64,000 nucleotides of DNA from Caballeronia sp. SEWSISQ10-4 2 (GCF_030464885.1 NZ_JALPRJ010000001.1:1-64000); one strand, 5' to 3'. Shown: positions 1 through 8,802, counted from the first letter of the stretch. The notes: a model not told the origin generated them from the sequence alone. Numbers and translations: made by a program.

Positions 1-79
1 CCTTGTTGCCGTCGCGATAGGACTCGCGCAGGAGGATCGCGGGTGGCGAGTTGCGGTTGGGGACGTGTTCGATATACAT
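1..79 (-). pseudogene. IS1634-type transposase, N-terminal fragment cut by window edge
   Basis: Read on the minus strand from the ATG at 77-79, the peptide opens MYIEHVPNRNSPPAILLRES, the very typical first residues of IS1634/IS4-superfamily DDE transposases (VPNRNSPPA then LLRES). The frame is open to the window edge, so whether the gene is whole or broken cannot be told from here. It marks the left side of the window as mobile-element rich. Confidence 0.75.
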
Positions 80-1019
80 GAACACCAAGTAAAGCATATA
101 TAACGGAAAAATCAAGGATAAAACATGCATTTACATGGCTACATTTACCTTTCAAAAATAGCCGAAACCCAGTGCTAACGTGCGTTCCGGCTAATTGACG
201 GGTAAAAGTTCGGGCTAGCGCCTCAAGTGCATAGACAAACTCATCCCACTGCGCGCCCGTGTGTAGCTCTTTGCACCCGGCACGATTCGCTCCCATGCAT
301 CGTTTTTGGACCATCATGCGAATCGCGAAACGGCTCGTCAATACCCCCTCCGACGGTGGAACTGCACGATCGGAATTGGGCGGAATACGCAGGAAACCGG
401 TGGAACAGAAAAATATTCTTTCTACCCTACCCCAACCATCGCCTTTCGCAGATGGACATTTCGCAGCCCAGAGGCAATGAGCAAGCAAACTGACGCGTAG
501 TGACGTGCGGCTAAACGCGCGTCACCTGCCAACCAGCATCCCGTAGTGAGCAATCCCCAACGGAGCGCCGGCAAACCTCAATCGACCATCCCGGCAAACT
601 TGACCCGATAGCTCTGCGGACTTCTCGCGCGCACATCGCAAACCGGCGAACGTGAGCTAGCCTACATGTGGCGGAAACCTGTCAGACTGAGGCTATACGC
701 CGGCGTGGCCGCAGAATAGTCCTGCTCAAAATCGCCCGGATGACCTCGTGAACTTCGGGATCGGAGTCAACATACTGACATTGTCGATCCCGCCGACTCG
801 ATAGACGCAATGATCCCAATCTCTCCGCCGCGCTGACAGACTTTTGGCACAGAACCCACGGAATCGCACGGGTGACCACGCAAACTCAGCGGATCAACGT
901 CGCAGAAAATGTCGAATTCTGCAGCCGAAATACAGCATTGAAAAAGTGATGGCAGGATAGGCTACCGCCAGTTCTAGGCGCCATGTGCAACGCACTTCTA
1001 CTAGATAAGCATGACAGCG
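80..1019. other. Intergenic stretch with no supportable gene
   Basis: About 940 bases between two transposase fragments. Short open frames exist in several frames (for example 227-493) but they overlap each other, lack ribosome binding sites and match no family I know. It is probably decayed sequence left by insertion and deletion. A short minus-strand peptide near 590-655 vaguely resembles the tail of a regulator but is too short to call. Confidence 0.5.
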
Positions 1020-1325
1020 GGCTTTGTTGCGGCAAGGATCGAGACGCGAGCGAGATCGATATGCGAAATACTGCTTATATAGCAAGTTTGCAGAATTGAT
1101 CCGCGGCCGACAGATGGGCTCCGCGAGCGAACTTCATCCGTCCTTTCACGATCATGCGCATCAGTTCGACGCCGGCCAGAAAGATTCGGGCACAGCGAAA
1201 AGTCTTGAATCCCAGCATGGGCCGCGTTCGTCGCTTGATCGCCCGATGGTCCTGCTCGACAAGATTATTGAGATATTTCGACTGGCGAATCTTGAGGTTG
1301 GCGTCGTAGCGCCGGCGATCGGTTG
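1020..1325 (-). mobile_element. IS6-family element remnant: transposase C terminus plus terminal inverted repeat
   Basis: On the minus strand, a frame ending at the stop at 1075-1077 reads KIRQSKYLNN, VEQDHRAIKRRTRPMLGF and then LAGVEL, ending VKGRM. This is the conserved C-terminal end of IS6 (IS26-like) DDE transposases, including the last catalytic Glu of VEQDH. About 55 bases beyond the stop, GGCTTTGTTGCGGCAA (1020-1035) resembles the GGC-TTGTTGC ends of that family. The N-terminal part and the other end are missing. The fragment abuts the 3' end of the LysR gene. Confidence 0.8.
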
Positions 1326-1341
1326 ACGGTTGTCTGCCAAT

Positions 1342-2241
1342 TCACGCAGACGCGAACAATGAAGCTGCCCAATCAGCAAACACCCTGACCTTGGTGCTAT
1401 ATCGTCGGCTAGGCGGATATGCGATATACACCTCGAGCGGATCCGGCCGCCATTGCGCGAGAATGGGCACGAGCTGTTTTTCCTCAATGGACGAGCGAAC
1501 CATGAAGTCCATGGTGTGGACGATCCCCAGACCAGCCAGTGCGGCTGCATGGTGTGCATTGCTCTCGCTGACAAGAACGTCATTGCGTACGCGATCGAGC
1601 GTTATCGTCTCTTCGCCGCGGCGAAAGGCAAGGGGCTGCGTCATACCCGTACTTGCAGAGAAATATCCAACAACAGGCATGTCCTTATCCACGATTTCCT
1701 GCGGATGTTTCGGTCTACCGTACTTCGCGAGATAAGCGGGACTTGCACATGTCGTCCATGCAGCCGTGCCGATCGAATGCGCGACGACGTCCGGGTCATC
1801 GGAGGTGCTTCGAATTGCACAGTCTATGTTCTCTGCGACGAGATCCACAGTACGGTCAGTGACGCTAAGCTGAATCCGCATCGTGGGATAGCGCGCAAGA
1901 AAGGCCGGCAATTGGGGAATGAGGATACAGCTTGCGGTCGATCCTCCAACGTCGACTCTCAGCACCCCGCGTGGGCTCGCCTGTTCCCGACCGAGTGTGG
2001 CCTCGAGATCATCGAGTTCACTGAGCAGTTGCCTCGCGCGCTCAAAGTAAGCAGTGCCATCGCTCGTCACACTGACCCGCCGCGTATTGCGCTCAAGCAG
2101 CTTTACACCAAGATGCGCTTCCAGCGATTTGACCCATTTGCTTGCCGTGGTGTTGGGCATATTCAGAGAAAGGGCAGCCCGCCCAAAGCCTCCTGTCTCA
2201 ACAACGCGGACAAAAACACGAATTGCCTGCAAATGGTCCAT
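1342..2241 (-). CDS. LysR-family transcriptional regulator
   Basis: A 299-residue LysR-type regulator. Residues 1-60 form the winged helix-turn-helix (start MDHLQAIRVFVRVVETGGFG, with NTTASKWVKSLEAHLG as recognition region). Residues about 90-295 are the effector-binding domain. I chose the ATG at 2239-2241 because GGAGGT lies six bases upstream; a longer frame exists but adds an atypical N terminus. It is transcribed away from the SDR operon starting at 2363, the usual layout for a LysR gene controlling its neighbour. It resembles the CrgA/AaeR-like subgroup that begins with MDHLQAI. Its inducer is unknown. Confidence 0.93.
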   Translation of the reverse strand: MDHLQAIRVFVRVVETGGFGRAALSLNMPNTTASKWVKSLEAHLGVKLLERNTRRVSVTSDGTAYFERARQLLSELDDLEATLGREQASPRGVLRVDVGGSTASCILIPQLPAFLARYPTMRIQLSVTDRTVDLVAENIDCAIRSTSDDPDVVAHSIGTAAWTTCASPAYLAKYGRPKHPQEIVDKDMPVVGYFSASTGMTQPLAFRRGEETITLDRVRNDVLVSESNAHHAAALAGLGIVHTMDFMVRSSIEEKQLVPILAQWRPDPLEVYIAYPPSRRYSTKVRVFADWAASLFASA

Positions 2242-2286
2242 CGAACCACCTCCAATTATCCACGCATGTGCGTAGAGTGCCCACAA

Positions 2287-2310
2287 TACACGTATTTATC
2301 TACACGTGTA
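2287..2310. promoter_or_regulatory. Candidate LysR operator between the divergent genes
   Basis: TACACGTA at 2287-2294 is followed 14 bases on by the perfect palindrome TACACGTGTA at 2301-2310, in the 121-bp space between the LysR start (2241) and the SDR start (2363). Its place and dyad symmetry suit a LysR binding site. The assignment is inference. Confidence 0.4.
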
Positions 2311-2362
2311 CGCAATGTAAGCTGAGGTCATTCGTCCATGCAGATAGCCAAGGAACCCTGAA

Positions 2363-3145
2363 ATGACAGCCTCACTCTACGACAACATTCATTCCACCAA
2401 GCACGCGGGCAAGGTTGCGCTTGTGACCGGCGGCAGCACCGGGATTGGTCTGGCCACCGCCAAGCGCCTTGCGCGAGAAGGCGCCACGGTGTTCATCACC
2501 GGGCGACGTCAGGCGGAACTGGATGCCGCAGTATTGGAAATCGGCCACGGCGCGCGCGCGATTCGCGGCGACATCTCCTCTGCGGCCGACCTTGAACGCG
2601 TTGTGGAGACCGTGTCGGAGGCTCACCAAAGAATCGACATCCTCTATGCCAATGCTGGTGGCGGCGAATTCGTGCCCCTTGGCGAGATCACCGAAGCACA
2701 ATTCGACAAATATGTCGGCATCAACGTGAAAGGCACGTTGTTCACAGTCCAAAGCGCATTGCCATTCATGCCCGCGGGTAGTGCGATCGTTATCACAGGA
2801 TCGATCGCAGCGGTAAAAGGCATACCCGCGTTCAGTGTCTATGCCGCTACCAAGGCGGCCTTGCGGGCCTTCACGCGCTCCTGGGCAAACGATCTCAAAG
2901 GCCGTGACATCCGCGTCAACGTGGTCGCCCCCGGAGTCATCATCACGCCCGCCTACAAGACCGAACTCGGGATGAGTGATGAGCAGATTGACGCGTACTC
3001 CAAGGACGTCTCCGGGACGACTCCGCTTGGCAGGGTTGGCACTCCCGACGAGATCGCCAAGGCGGTCTCTTTCCTGGCATCCGACGACGCCAGTTTTGTA
3101 ACGGGCGCCGAGCTGTTCGTCGATGGTGGACTCGCGCAGGTCTGA
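2363..3145 (+). CDS. SDR-family NAD(P)-dependent oxidoreductase
   Basis: A classical short-chain dehydrogenase of 260 residues. The cofactor motif TGGSTGIG is at 22-29, NAG at 97-99 and the catalytic triad is Ser147, Tyr160, Lys164 (YAATK). The C terminus GAELFVDGGLAQV is typical. An AAGGAA sits before the ATG. Arg at 48-49 after the second beta strand (ITGRRQ) favours NADP(H). It is first in a plus-strand run with two SnoaL-like genes, divergent from LysR. The substrate is a hydroxyl or keto group on an unknown compound. Confidence 0.95.
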   Translation: MTASLYDNIHSTKHAGKVALVTGGSTGIGLATAKRLAREGATVFITGRRQAELDAAVLEIGHGARAIRGDISSAADLERVVETVSEAHQRIDILYANAGGGEFVPLGEITEAQFDKYVGINVKGTLFTVQSALPFMPAGSAIVITGSIAAVKGIPAFSVYAATKAALRAFTRSWANDLKGRDIRVNVVAPGVIITPAYKTELGMSDEQIDAYSKDVSGTTPLGRVGTPDEIAKAVSFLASDDASFVTGAELFVDGGLAQV

Positions 3146-3200
3146 TCTTTCGACGCCGCGCTCAACCGAATGTGGGGGCGGCATCAGGAGGAGAAATACG

Positions 3201-3608
3201 ATGGGCTCGCAAGAAAAATTTCGTCTCGCTCAGCAGTTTCTTGAAAGACTGCGCTCGGGTGCGGCGCCTGATGAGATTGCGTCGTTGTGTACACCCGATC
3301 TCGACTGGAATGTTCCGGGCGACCCAGGCGCGCTGCCCTGGATCGGGCGCAAGACAGGGCGCGAAGCAGTCTCGCATTTTGTTCGAGATGCGCGAATGAT
3401 GGTCGAAGACATCGGCTTCGATATCAAGGAGGTTCTCGCAAGCGACGATCGCGCTGTCATTCTTGGTCACGTGCACTCGCGGATCAAAGCCACTGGGAAA
3501 CTGATCGACAGCGAGTTTGCAATCGTGCTCACGTTCGCCGGCGCGAAGATCGCAAGCTTCCTGCTGCTGGAAGACAGCTTCGCCGTATCGTTGGCCGCCC
3601 GACACTAA
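3201..3608 (+). CDS. SnoaL/NTF2-like protein
   Basis: 135 residues. Start ATG at 3201 with AGGAGGAG six bases upstream; a longer frame from 3123 overlaps the SDR and lacks a site. The sequence has the NTF2-like pattern: an N-terminal helix (FLERLRSGA), a small-domain WNVPGDPGALPWIGRKTGREAV stretch and beta strands ending SFLLLEDSFAV. Such proteins are small polyketide cyclases, isomerases or dehydratases such as limonene-epoxide hydrolase-like and ketosteroid isomerase-like enzymes. It lies 55 bp after the SDR, so is probably co-transcribed. Exact reaction unknown. Confidence 0.85.
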   Translation: MGSQEKFRLAQQFLERLRSGAAPDEIASLCTPDLDWNVPGDPGALPWIGRKTGREAVSHFVRDARMMVEDIGFDIKEVLASDDRAVILGHVHSRIKATGKLIDSEFAIVLTFAGAKIASFLLLEDSFAVSLAARH

Positions 3609-3694
3609 CTGGTCCAGCAACCTTCAACACGAAGGATCGTATGCCAGTCGCACTATCGCTCAACCTGATCCCAAATTACTCAAAGGAGTCCACG

Positions 3695-4051
3695 ATGCAT
3701 TTCTCGGTGAATGAGCTTCTGAGCCGAAACCTGCTCGCCATTTTTGGCGAGCGAGATTCTGCTGCGCGCATGAAGGAACTGGAAACCATCTGGCTGCCGG
3801 AGGGCTGCTTCGTCGATCCCGATGGCCGAATTGTCGGACTCGACGCCATCAACCGCAAGGTCGCTACGTTACAGGCAAGATTTCCCGATTTCGAGTTTGT
3901 TGAGCGTGGACCAGTTGAAGTCATGCATGGAATCGGGCGCCTCGCTTGGGGATTTGGTCCTGAAGACGATCGAACGGTCGTAACGGGCGTCGACATTGCG
4001 ATTACACGAGACGGAAAGCTTCTCGAACTATACGCGTTCATAGATCGATGA
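3695..4051 (+). CDS. Second SnoaL/NTF2-like protein
   Basis: 118 residues. ATG at 3695 with AAAGGAG eight bases upstream. N terminus MHFSVNELLSRNLLAIFGERD is followed by a cone-shaped NTF2 fold pattern (IWLPEGCFVDPDGRIVGLDAINRKV is typical of SnoaL-like proteins that carry an Asp in the pocket). It follows the first SnoaL-like gene by 86 bp. It may act with the SDRs as a cyclase, dehydratase or isomerase, or as a non-catalytic binding protein. Substrate unknown. Confidence 0.85.
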   Translation: MHFSVNELLSRNLLAIFGERDSAARMKELETIWLPEGCFVDPDGRIVGLDAINRKVATLQARFPDFEFVERGPVEVMHGIGRLAWGFGPEDDRTVVTGVDIAITRDGKLLELYAFIDR

Positions 4052-4234
4052 TATTCGAGAATCGTGCGGACACTGCTCCGCCTTCACGATTCTCGCCCAC
4101 GTGATCCTGTACGGCTCCATTGTCTGCCGAGCCCTTCTTCAAATTTCGGAGTTGTGCCATCTATATGTCTGTCGCGTGAAATTATTATACATAGCATAAC
4201 TATATAAAAGAGGGGATAAGAAAGGAGACAGAGG

Positions 4235-5326
4235 GTGAGGCGAAACAACCGCATAAGGATGGGTCTGCGCGGCGCCGTCGCGCCAGCGTTGTTCGCGGGA
4301 TCGATAGGCTGTGCATACGCGCTGAGCAGCGTAACGCTGTACGGAATCATCGATGACGCATTGTCTTATTCAAGCAAGACCTTGAATCCATCGACAGGCC
4401 GCGACGGAGGTCGTCAGATCGCGATGATTGATGGTCAGGCTTTTGGATCGAGATTTGGCATGACGGGTATCGAAGATTTGGGGGGAGGAATCAAGGCTTC
4501 TTTCAAACTCGAGAGCGGTCTTAAGACCGCAAATGGCGGTCTAGGCAACTCGAACGGAAACCTGTTCGGCCGGCAGGCATGGGTCCAACTAGCGGGCAAT
4601 TTCGGCTCTGCCACGGCAGGCGTGCAATTTTCTCCATTCGTCCTCGCGTTAATCGAGTCGGATGCGCGTGGAGCATCAGATTTCGGCTCGCTCGCGCCAA
4701 TCTACGTGGACAACGTCATCACGACCGGGCTGTTTAACTCCAATGCGATTACCTACTCGAGTCCGACTTTTGCAGGACTGCAGGGAAGTGTCATGGTCGC
4801 CCTCGGTGGAGAGGCAGGTAATTTCCGGGCTGCAAGGCAGTACTCGGGAAGCCTGACCTATAACCGGAACGGCTTCTTCACAAACGCGGCCTTCTATCGC
4901 GGCGACGCAGGAGATGCAAATACTTCTGCTCCGGCAATCTCGACGGTAGCGTTCACGGGAAGCACCATTGGGGCGGGCTATGCATTCGGCAATTTGACAC
5001 TCAAGGCGGCGTTCGTGACTTTCAGGGTTGCGGGATCCTTCGACAGCCGTGTGTATGGAGGCGGCGTAAGTTATACCGCGACCCCCGCGCTAGTTCTCGA
5101 CGCCGGTGCGTGGCTGACTCGGGACGGCAACGACTCGAGCAATCATTCGATCCTCGCCTCTGCCGGTATGCGGTATTTCCTCTCGAAGCGGACGATGCTC
5201 TATACACAGTTCGGCTATGTGAACAATAGCGGAAAGATGAACACGGGTCTTTCCAACGATGGGCCTGTGTATTTGCCATCCGGAGGAACTTTCGGAGCCA
5301 ATGTCGGGATCACCTATTCCTTCTAG
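4235..5326 (+). CDS. Gram-negative porin (general diffusion type)
   Basis: 363 residues. It starts with GTG at 4235, seven bases after AAAGGAG; the next ATG (4259) would trim the signal peptide. Residues 1-30 form a signal peptide ending near CAYALS. The mature start SSVTLYGIIDDALSY and the end GANVGITYSF (terminal Phe, for BAM recognition) are hallmarks of Burkholderia 16-strand porins (Gram-neg_porin/OmpC-like). NLFGRQAWVQL is the usual segment before loop 3. It sits inside the SDR/SnoaL run, so probably lets that pathway's substrate cross the outer membrane. Confidence 0.93.
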   Translation: MRRNNRIRMGLRGAVAPALFAGSIGCAYALSSVTLYGIIDDALSYSSKTLNPSTGRDGGRQIAMIDGQAFGSRFGMTGIEDLGGGIKASFKLESGLKTANGGLGNSNGNLFGRQAWVQLAGNFGSATAGVQFSPFVLALIESDARGASDFGSLAPIYVDNVITTGLFNSNAITYSSPTFAGLQGSVMVALGGEAGNFRAARQYSGSLTYNRNGFFTNAAFYRGDAGDANTSAPAISTVAFTGSTIGAGYAFGNLTLKAAFVTFRVAGSFDSRVYGGGVSYTATPALVLDAGAWLTRDGNDSSNHSILASAGMRYFLSKRTMLYTQFGYVNNSGKMNTGLSNDGPVYLPSGGTFGANVGITYSF

Positions 5327-5480
5327 CCCCAGGTCAAGTGCAGGTGCACAGTGTTTGACACTCAAGCAGTCAATGATGTTTGACGCGACATTGCGAGAAG
5401 GGTCCGTTCATATCGAACGAGCTACCGGAGCGGATCAGAAGCGGAACATCCTTTTTTGACGAACGGAACGGAGACATTAG

Positions 5481-6221
5481 ATGGGAAAGCTAACAGGAAA
5501 GGTCGCGCTAGTAACCGGAGGCGCACGCGGGATTGGCGCTGGCATCGCTCAGCGTCTTGCCAGGGAAGGCGCGCACGTCACGATCACCTATCCAGGTGCG
5601 TTCGACGGGCCCGATCACGTGCTGCGTGCGATTAAGGACGAGGGTGGCAAGGCGTGGGCAATCGAAGCGGATAGCGCAGTGCCTGAAGCTGTAACCGCTG
5701 CGGTCGATCAGGTGGCGCGGGAAAGGGGCGGCATGGATATTCTCGTGAACAACGCCGGCATCATTGTTGTTTCGCATATCGATGAGTTCTCGGCCGAAGA
5801 TTTCGAACGCATGATGGCAATCAACGTCCGCGGTGTGTTCGTGGCCTCGCAAGCTGCGGCACGACATATGAAGGAAGGGGCGCGCGTCATCACCATCGGA
5901 AGTTGTAACGCCGACAGAATGCCGTTTGAAGGAGGTAGTGTGTACGCGTTGACGAAGGCAGCCGTAGCCGGATTCACCCGCGGACTGGCTCGCGATCTTG
6001 GTGCGAGGGGGATCACAGTCAACAACGTTCAACCCGGTCCCACGGATACCGATCTGAATCCGTCCGACGGCCCTTATGCGCCGACCTTCCGGCAGATGCT
6101 TGCACTACCGAGGTTTGCTCACGTGGACGAAATCGCAGGAATGGTTGCCTGGCTCGCGAGTCCGGAGGCGGCGTTTGTGACAGGTGCCAGCCTGACGATT
6201 GATGGAGGGTTTAACGCATAA
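5481..6221 (+). CDS. SDR-family NAD(P)-dependent oxidoreductase
   Basis: 246 residues. TGGARGIG at 12-19, NNAG at 90-93, and catalytic Ser141, Tyr155 and Lys159 (YALTK) are all in place. The end GASLTIDGGFNA is canonical. It resembles 3-oxoacyl-ACP reductase (FabG)-type and cyclic-alcohol dehydrogenases. It lies 154 bp after the porin, which leaves room for its own promoter. With two other SDRs in 6 kb it suggests successive alcohol oxidations or reductions on one carbon skeleton. Confidence 0.95.
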   Translation: MGKLTGKVALVTGGARGIGAGIAQRLAREGAHVTITYPGAFDGPDHVLRAIKDEGGKAWAIEADSAVPEAVTAAVDQVARERGGMDILVNNAGIIVVSHIDEFSAEDFERMMAINVRGVFVASQAAARHMKEGARVITIGSCNADRMPFEGGSVYALTKAAVAGFTRGLARDLGARGITVNNVQPGPTDTDLNPSDGPYAPTFRQMLALPRFAHVDEIAGMVAWLASPEAAFVTGASLTIDGGFNA

Positions 6222-6336
6222 GAAGGCGGATTGGTTAGGGGCACACGTTCCCGTCGCGTCAGGATCGCCACTGAGGCGGACATTCGTGGCGACGAGAACG
6301 AATTCTTTGTGAGTTCTGTGATTCAAGGAGATGGAG

Positions 6337-6663
6337 ATGAAAGACCGTTTCGCCGCTGTGGTCCACCTGAAGATCAAGCCTGAGAAACTCGACAGGATCA
6401 AGGCTTTGCTCTCGGACGTTGGGGATGCGATGAGCGCGGAGAAAGAGTTCGTTCACGCATGGGTGCATCATTCGAAGGACGATCCGACATCGCTGGTGAT
6501 CTACGAAGCCTGGTCCTGCGACATCGACTATTTCATGGAGAACCTGTTTAGCAAGCCCTATCGGAAGACGTACGAAGCCGAGATTGCCAGCGCTCTGCGG
6601 GAGGAGCGGAACATCGAAGTTCTCGACTACGTTCAGAGTTATCCGGGACGGCGGGAGAGCTAG
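6337..6663 (+). CDS. Antibiotic biosynthesis monooxygenase (ABM)-like small protein
   Basis: 108 residues. Two ATGs compete: 6331, directly against AAGGAG, and 6337, six bases after it. The latter is chosen. The fold pattern is ferredoxin-like: FAAVVHLKIKPEKLDRIKALL, then EFVHAWVHHSKDDPTSLVIYEAW, typical of ABM-domain (YgiN/quinol monooxygenase) proteins. These oxidise quinols or anthrones without a cofactor, or scavenge reactive intermediates. It lies between the second SDR and the EthD-like gene. Confidence 0.85.
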   Translation: MKDRFAAVVHLKIKPEKLDRIKALLSDVGDAMSAEKEFVHAWVHHSKDDPTSLVIYEAWSCDIDYFMENLFSKPYRKTYEAEIASALREERNIEVLDYVQSYPGRRES

Positions 6664-6789
6664 CAAAGTGGGAGCGCCGGCTGCACGCACGAGTGCCATC
6701 GGCGCGCACCCCATCAGTATTCGCCGGCAAAGAGAACCTGTTTCCTGCGTGAAAAAGTCCAGCGATTTAGAGATGATTGGAGACGCGCT

Positions 6790-7137
6790 TTGATCAAACT
6801 AACAGTATTGCTGCCGAGGAATGCTTCGATGACTCGAGAGGAGTTTGTGAACTACCATCGAGAGATTCATGCGGCGTTGCTTCGCGGAGACGAGTTCACG
6901 AGATCGCTGGTAAAGCGGTACGAGCAGGCGCACAACACCGGCACGACGATCCCCGGCATTGATCTTCCAGACCATCATTTTGATGGAATCGCGGAACTGT
7001 GGTTCGACAACGTCGACGACCTCGTTAAGTACTATACCGACGACCACTATTTCGAAGTAGTACAGCCAGATGAAATGCGCTTCATCGATTACTCGCGGGC
7101 ACTCGTCATGATCTCGACTGTCAATGTCGTGTTTTGA
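6790..7137 (+). CDS. EthD-domain protein
   Basis: 115 residues. The start is a TTG at 6790, which gives the canonical opening MIKLTVLLPRN; no ATG is near, and TTGGAG precedes it. The pattern SMTREEFVNYHREIHAALL is the EthD (dimeric alpha-beta barrel) signature, where yyREwH-type residues line the pocket. EthD proteins accompany catabolic oxygenases and polyketide cyclases and may protect or convert intermediates. It ends 12 bp before the next SDR, so is probably in one operon with it. Confidence 0.85.
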   Translation: MIKLTVLLPRNASMTREEFVNYHREIHAALLRGDEFTRSLVKRYEQAHNTGTTIPGIDLPDHHFDGIAELWFDNVDDLVKYYTDDHYFEVVQPDEMRFIDYSRALVMISTVNVVF

Positions 7138-7149
7138 GGACATCTAGCT

Positions 7150-7911
7150 ATGCAAGCGATATTTGAAGAGAACCGTTCGGCCCGCCCTTCTCTCGAAGGA
7201 AAGGTAGCCATTGTGACCGGCGCGAACGGTGGTATCGGTTCTGCAATCGCACAACAATTTTTGGCCGACGGCGCGTTGGTCGTACTCACGGATCTCGCAC
7301 AATCAGGCGAGCAACTGGCGTCGCCGGGCAAGCGACCAATTTTCCTCAAGCATGACGTCTCGCAGGAACAGGCTTGGAGCGAGGTCGTAGAGCAGGCGCT
7401 AAGTAGATTCGGAAAGATCGACGTCCTGGTTAACGCCGCAGGAATTCATCGGCACGGTGTGATGACCGACACAACAGTCGCCTCGATGGAGGCACTGTTC
7501 CGCGTCAATCAACTGGGCACGTTCCTCGGCATGAGAGCGGTCGTCGACGCATTTACGAGCAACCGCCATGGTGCGATCGTGAATATCTCCTCCTGCCTCG
7601 CGACGCGCGGCGTGCCCGGACAGTTCGCTTACGCAGCGTCTAAGTGGGCTGTTCGAGGTATGACGAAAAACGCGGCGCTCGAGCTTGCATCGCTGAACAT
7701 CCGAGTGAACGCGGTTATGCCAGGTCCAACTGATACGCCCATGTTCCGCGGGCTTCCTGAGGCAGACCAGTCGGCGATCGCGGCAATGATTCCGTTTGGG
7801 CGAGTAGCGCGCCCCGACGAGATTGCGGCTGCGGTTGCCTTCCTATCTTCAGATGCCGCAGGCTATATTAGTGGCGCCGAACTGGAAGTCGATGGCGCGG
7901 TCTTCGCATAG
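7150..7911 (+). CDS. SDR-family oxidoreductase (hydroxysteroid/cyclohexanol dehydrogenase-like)
   Basis: 253 residues. TGANGGIG at 23-30, Asp48 after strand 2 (VVLTDLA, favouring NAD(H)), catalytic Ser148, Tyr161 and Lys165 (YAASK), and end GAELEVDGAVFA. It resembles 3-alpha/20-beta-hydroxysteroid and cyclohexanol-type dehydrogenases. It is the last gene of the plus-strand run, 12 bp after the EthD gene. Confidence 0.94.
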   Translation: MQAIFEENRSARPSLEGKVAIVTGANGGIGSAIAQQFLADGALVVLTDLAQSGEQLASPGKRPIFLKHDVSQEQAWSEVVEQALSRFGKIDVLVNAAGIHRHGVMTDTTVASMEALFRVNQLGTFLGMRAVVDAFTSNRHGAIVNISSCLATRGVPGQFAYAASKWAVRGMTKNAALELASLNIRVNAVMPGPTDTPMFRGLPEADQSAIAAMIPFGRVARPDEIAAAVAFLSSDAAGYISGAELEVDGAVFA

Positions 7912-8212
7912 CGCAGCTTCTCGATTGTTGACTTTCCTCGTGAACAATCGCTGCGATCTTATCGACTATCAACAGGCACGGACGGCAGGCTGGAGACCTG
8001 TTTCGCCAAGCGGTTCCCTCATTTTAGATCGCCTGAGTTCACCCGACACTGAACCGTCCCTCCCCATTTCTTATCCACTCCCGTGGATCTCGGATGGTGC
8101 TGCTGATTACGCTGCATGGACCTCACGGCAGACGGACTTCAGGCGTACCGCAGTTGAGGGCCGCCACGCCGATGGCCGCTTTGGCCTGCTTGGCATTGGG
8201 GACGCCTGCTCG
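7912..8212. other. Intergenic stretch, possibly decayed coding sequence
   Basis: No gene I can support. The minus strand near 8130-8210 continues beyond the BKACE remnant with a short frame (EAGVPNAKQAKAAI, then CGTPEVRL) that looks like the tail of some enzyme joined to the decayed start. It is not enough to name. Confidence 0.4.
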
Positions 8213-8327
8213 TAGAAGTAGTTTGCAGCATGAGCAATCTGCCCAGGAGTGACCAAAAGATGCGGCGACATCGATGGATTCGTGGACCGGAGTCCAAGGC
8301 GCAGATTACGATGACTTTCCTGGCCAT
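8213..8327 (-). pseudogene. Remnant of a BKACE (DUF849, beta-keto acid cleavage) gene, frameshifted
   Basis: From the ATG at 8325-8327 (with AGAGGAG-like site upstream) the minus strand reads MARKVIVICAL, the standard start of BKACE enzymes. After a frameshift near codon 15 the other frame reads SMSPHLLVTPGQIAHAA, matching the conserved SMSPHLPVTPEQIA segment of the family. The rest of the roughly 290-residue protein, with its zinc-binding histidines and active-site region, is gone. This is a decayed catabolic gene between two catabolic sets. Confidence 0.75.
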
Positions 8328-8802
8328 GATCGCTCCTCTGCTCGTACTTTCGATGTCATGCCTCACGGCTCGTCACAGATGATCTGGGCCTGGCTTCCCG
8401 GGGAAGCTCCGCGCTGTTAGCAAAGGCACCACGGAGTTGACCACCCCGCCATGTCGTCAGATCGGCCGAGCCGCTTCGTGCAACGACTAAGGGAAATCCT
8501 TCCCAACCAGTCAATTGACAATTCCCCATTGTAGGAATATAAATTTCATCCATGCAATCCCATTCGTGATGCGAAGCACGGCTTTGCGCACGCGATCGGA
8601 TTCAGCATCGCTGTCTGGCGCGTTTCGGTCGCGAGAACTGTAGTCGCATCTTCAGCGAAGTTGCCCGATAGAGAAAGCGCCGGTGGCCCACCGCGCACCA
8701 AGGGAACGCGAAAAGGCCGGAGGTCGCCAGACGCTCGGGTGAAATGTTTTTTAAACCGCTTCACATCAATTAGTACTATTAAAATATACATTGGAGACAG
8801 GC
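8328..8802. other. Porin upstream region with candidate operator
   Basis: No supportable gene in this 475-bp stretch. It holds the inverted repeat at 8521-8538, described separately. The last 60 bases before the porin are A+T rich (AAACCGCTTCACATCAATTA, then ACTATTAAAATATAC) and probably contain the promoter. Confidence 0.45.
8521..8538. promoter_or_regulatory. Operator copy A: ATTCC-N8-GGAAT
   Basis: ATTCC, eight bases, GGAAT: a perfect 5+5 dyad. It is about 265 bp upstream of the porin start and matches the sites at 17927 and 18057 in both half-sites and spacing. It is likely bound by the TetR-family regulator at 13549; binding is inferred. Confidence 0.55.

Noticed and set aside
227..500. 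Three overlapping short frames in the left intergenic region
   Set aside because: They overlap in different frames, have no ribosome binding site and match no family.
590..655. Short minus-strand peptide ending RSPQSYRVKFAGMVD, resembling a regulator tail
   Set aside because: Only about 24 codons before an upstream stop; too short to assign a family.
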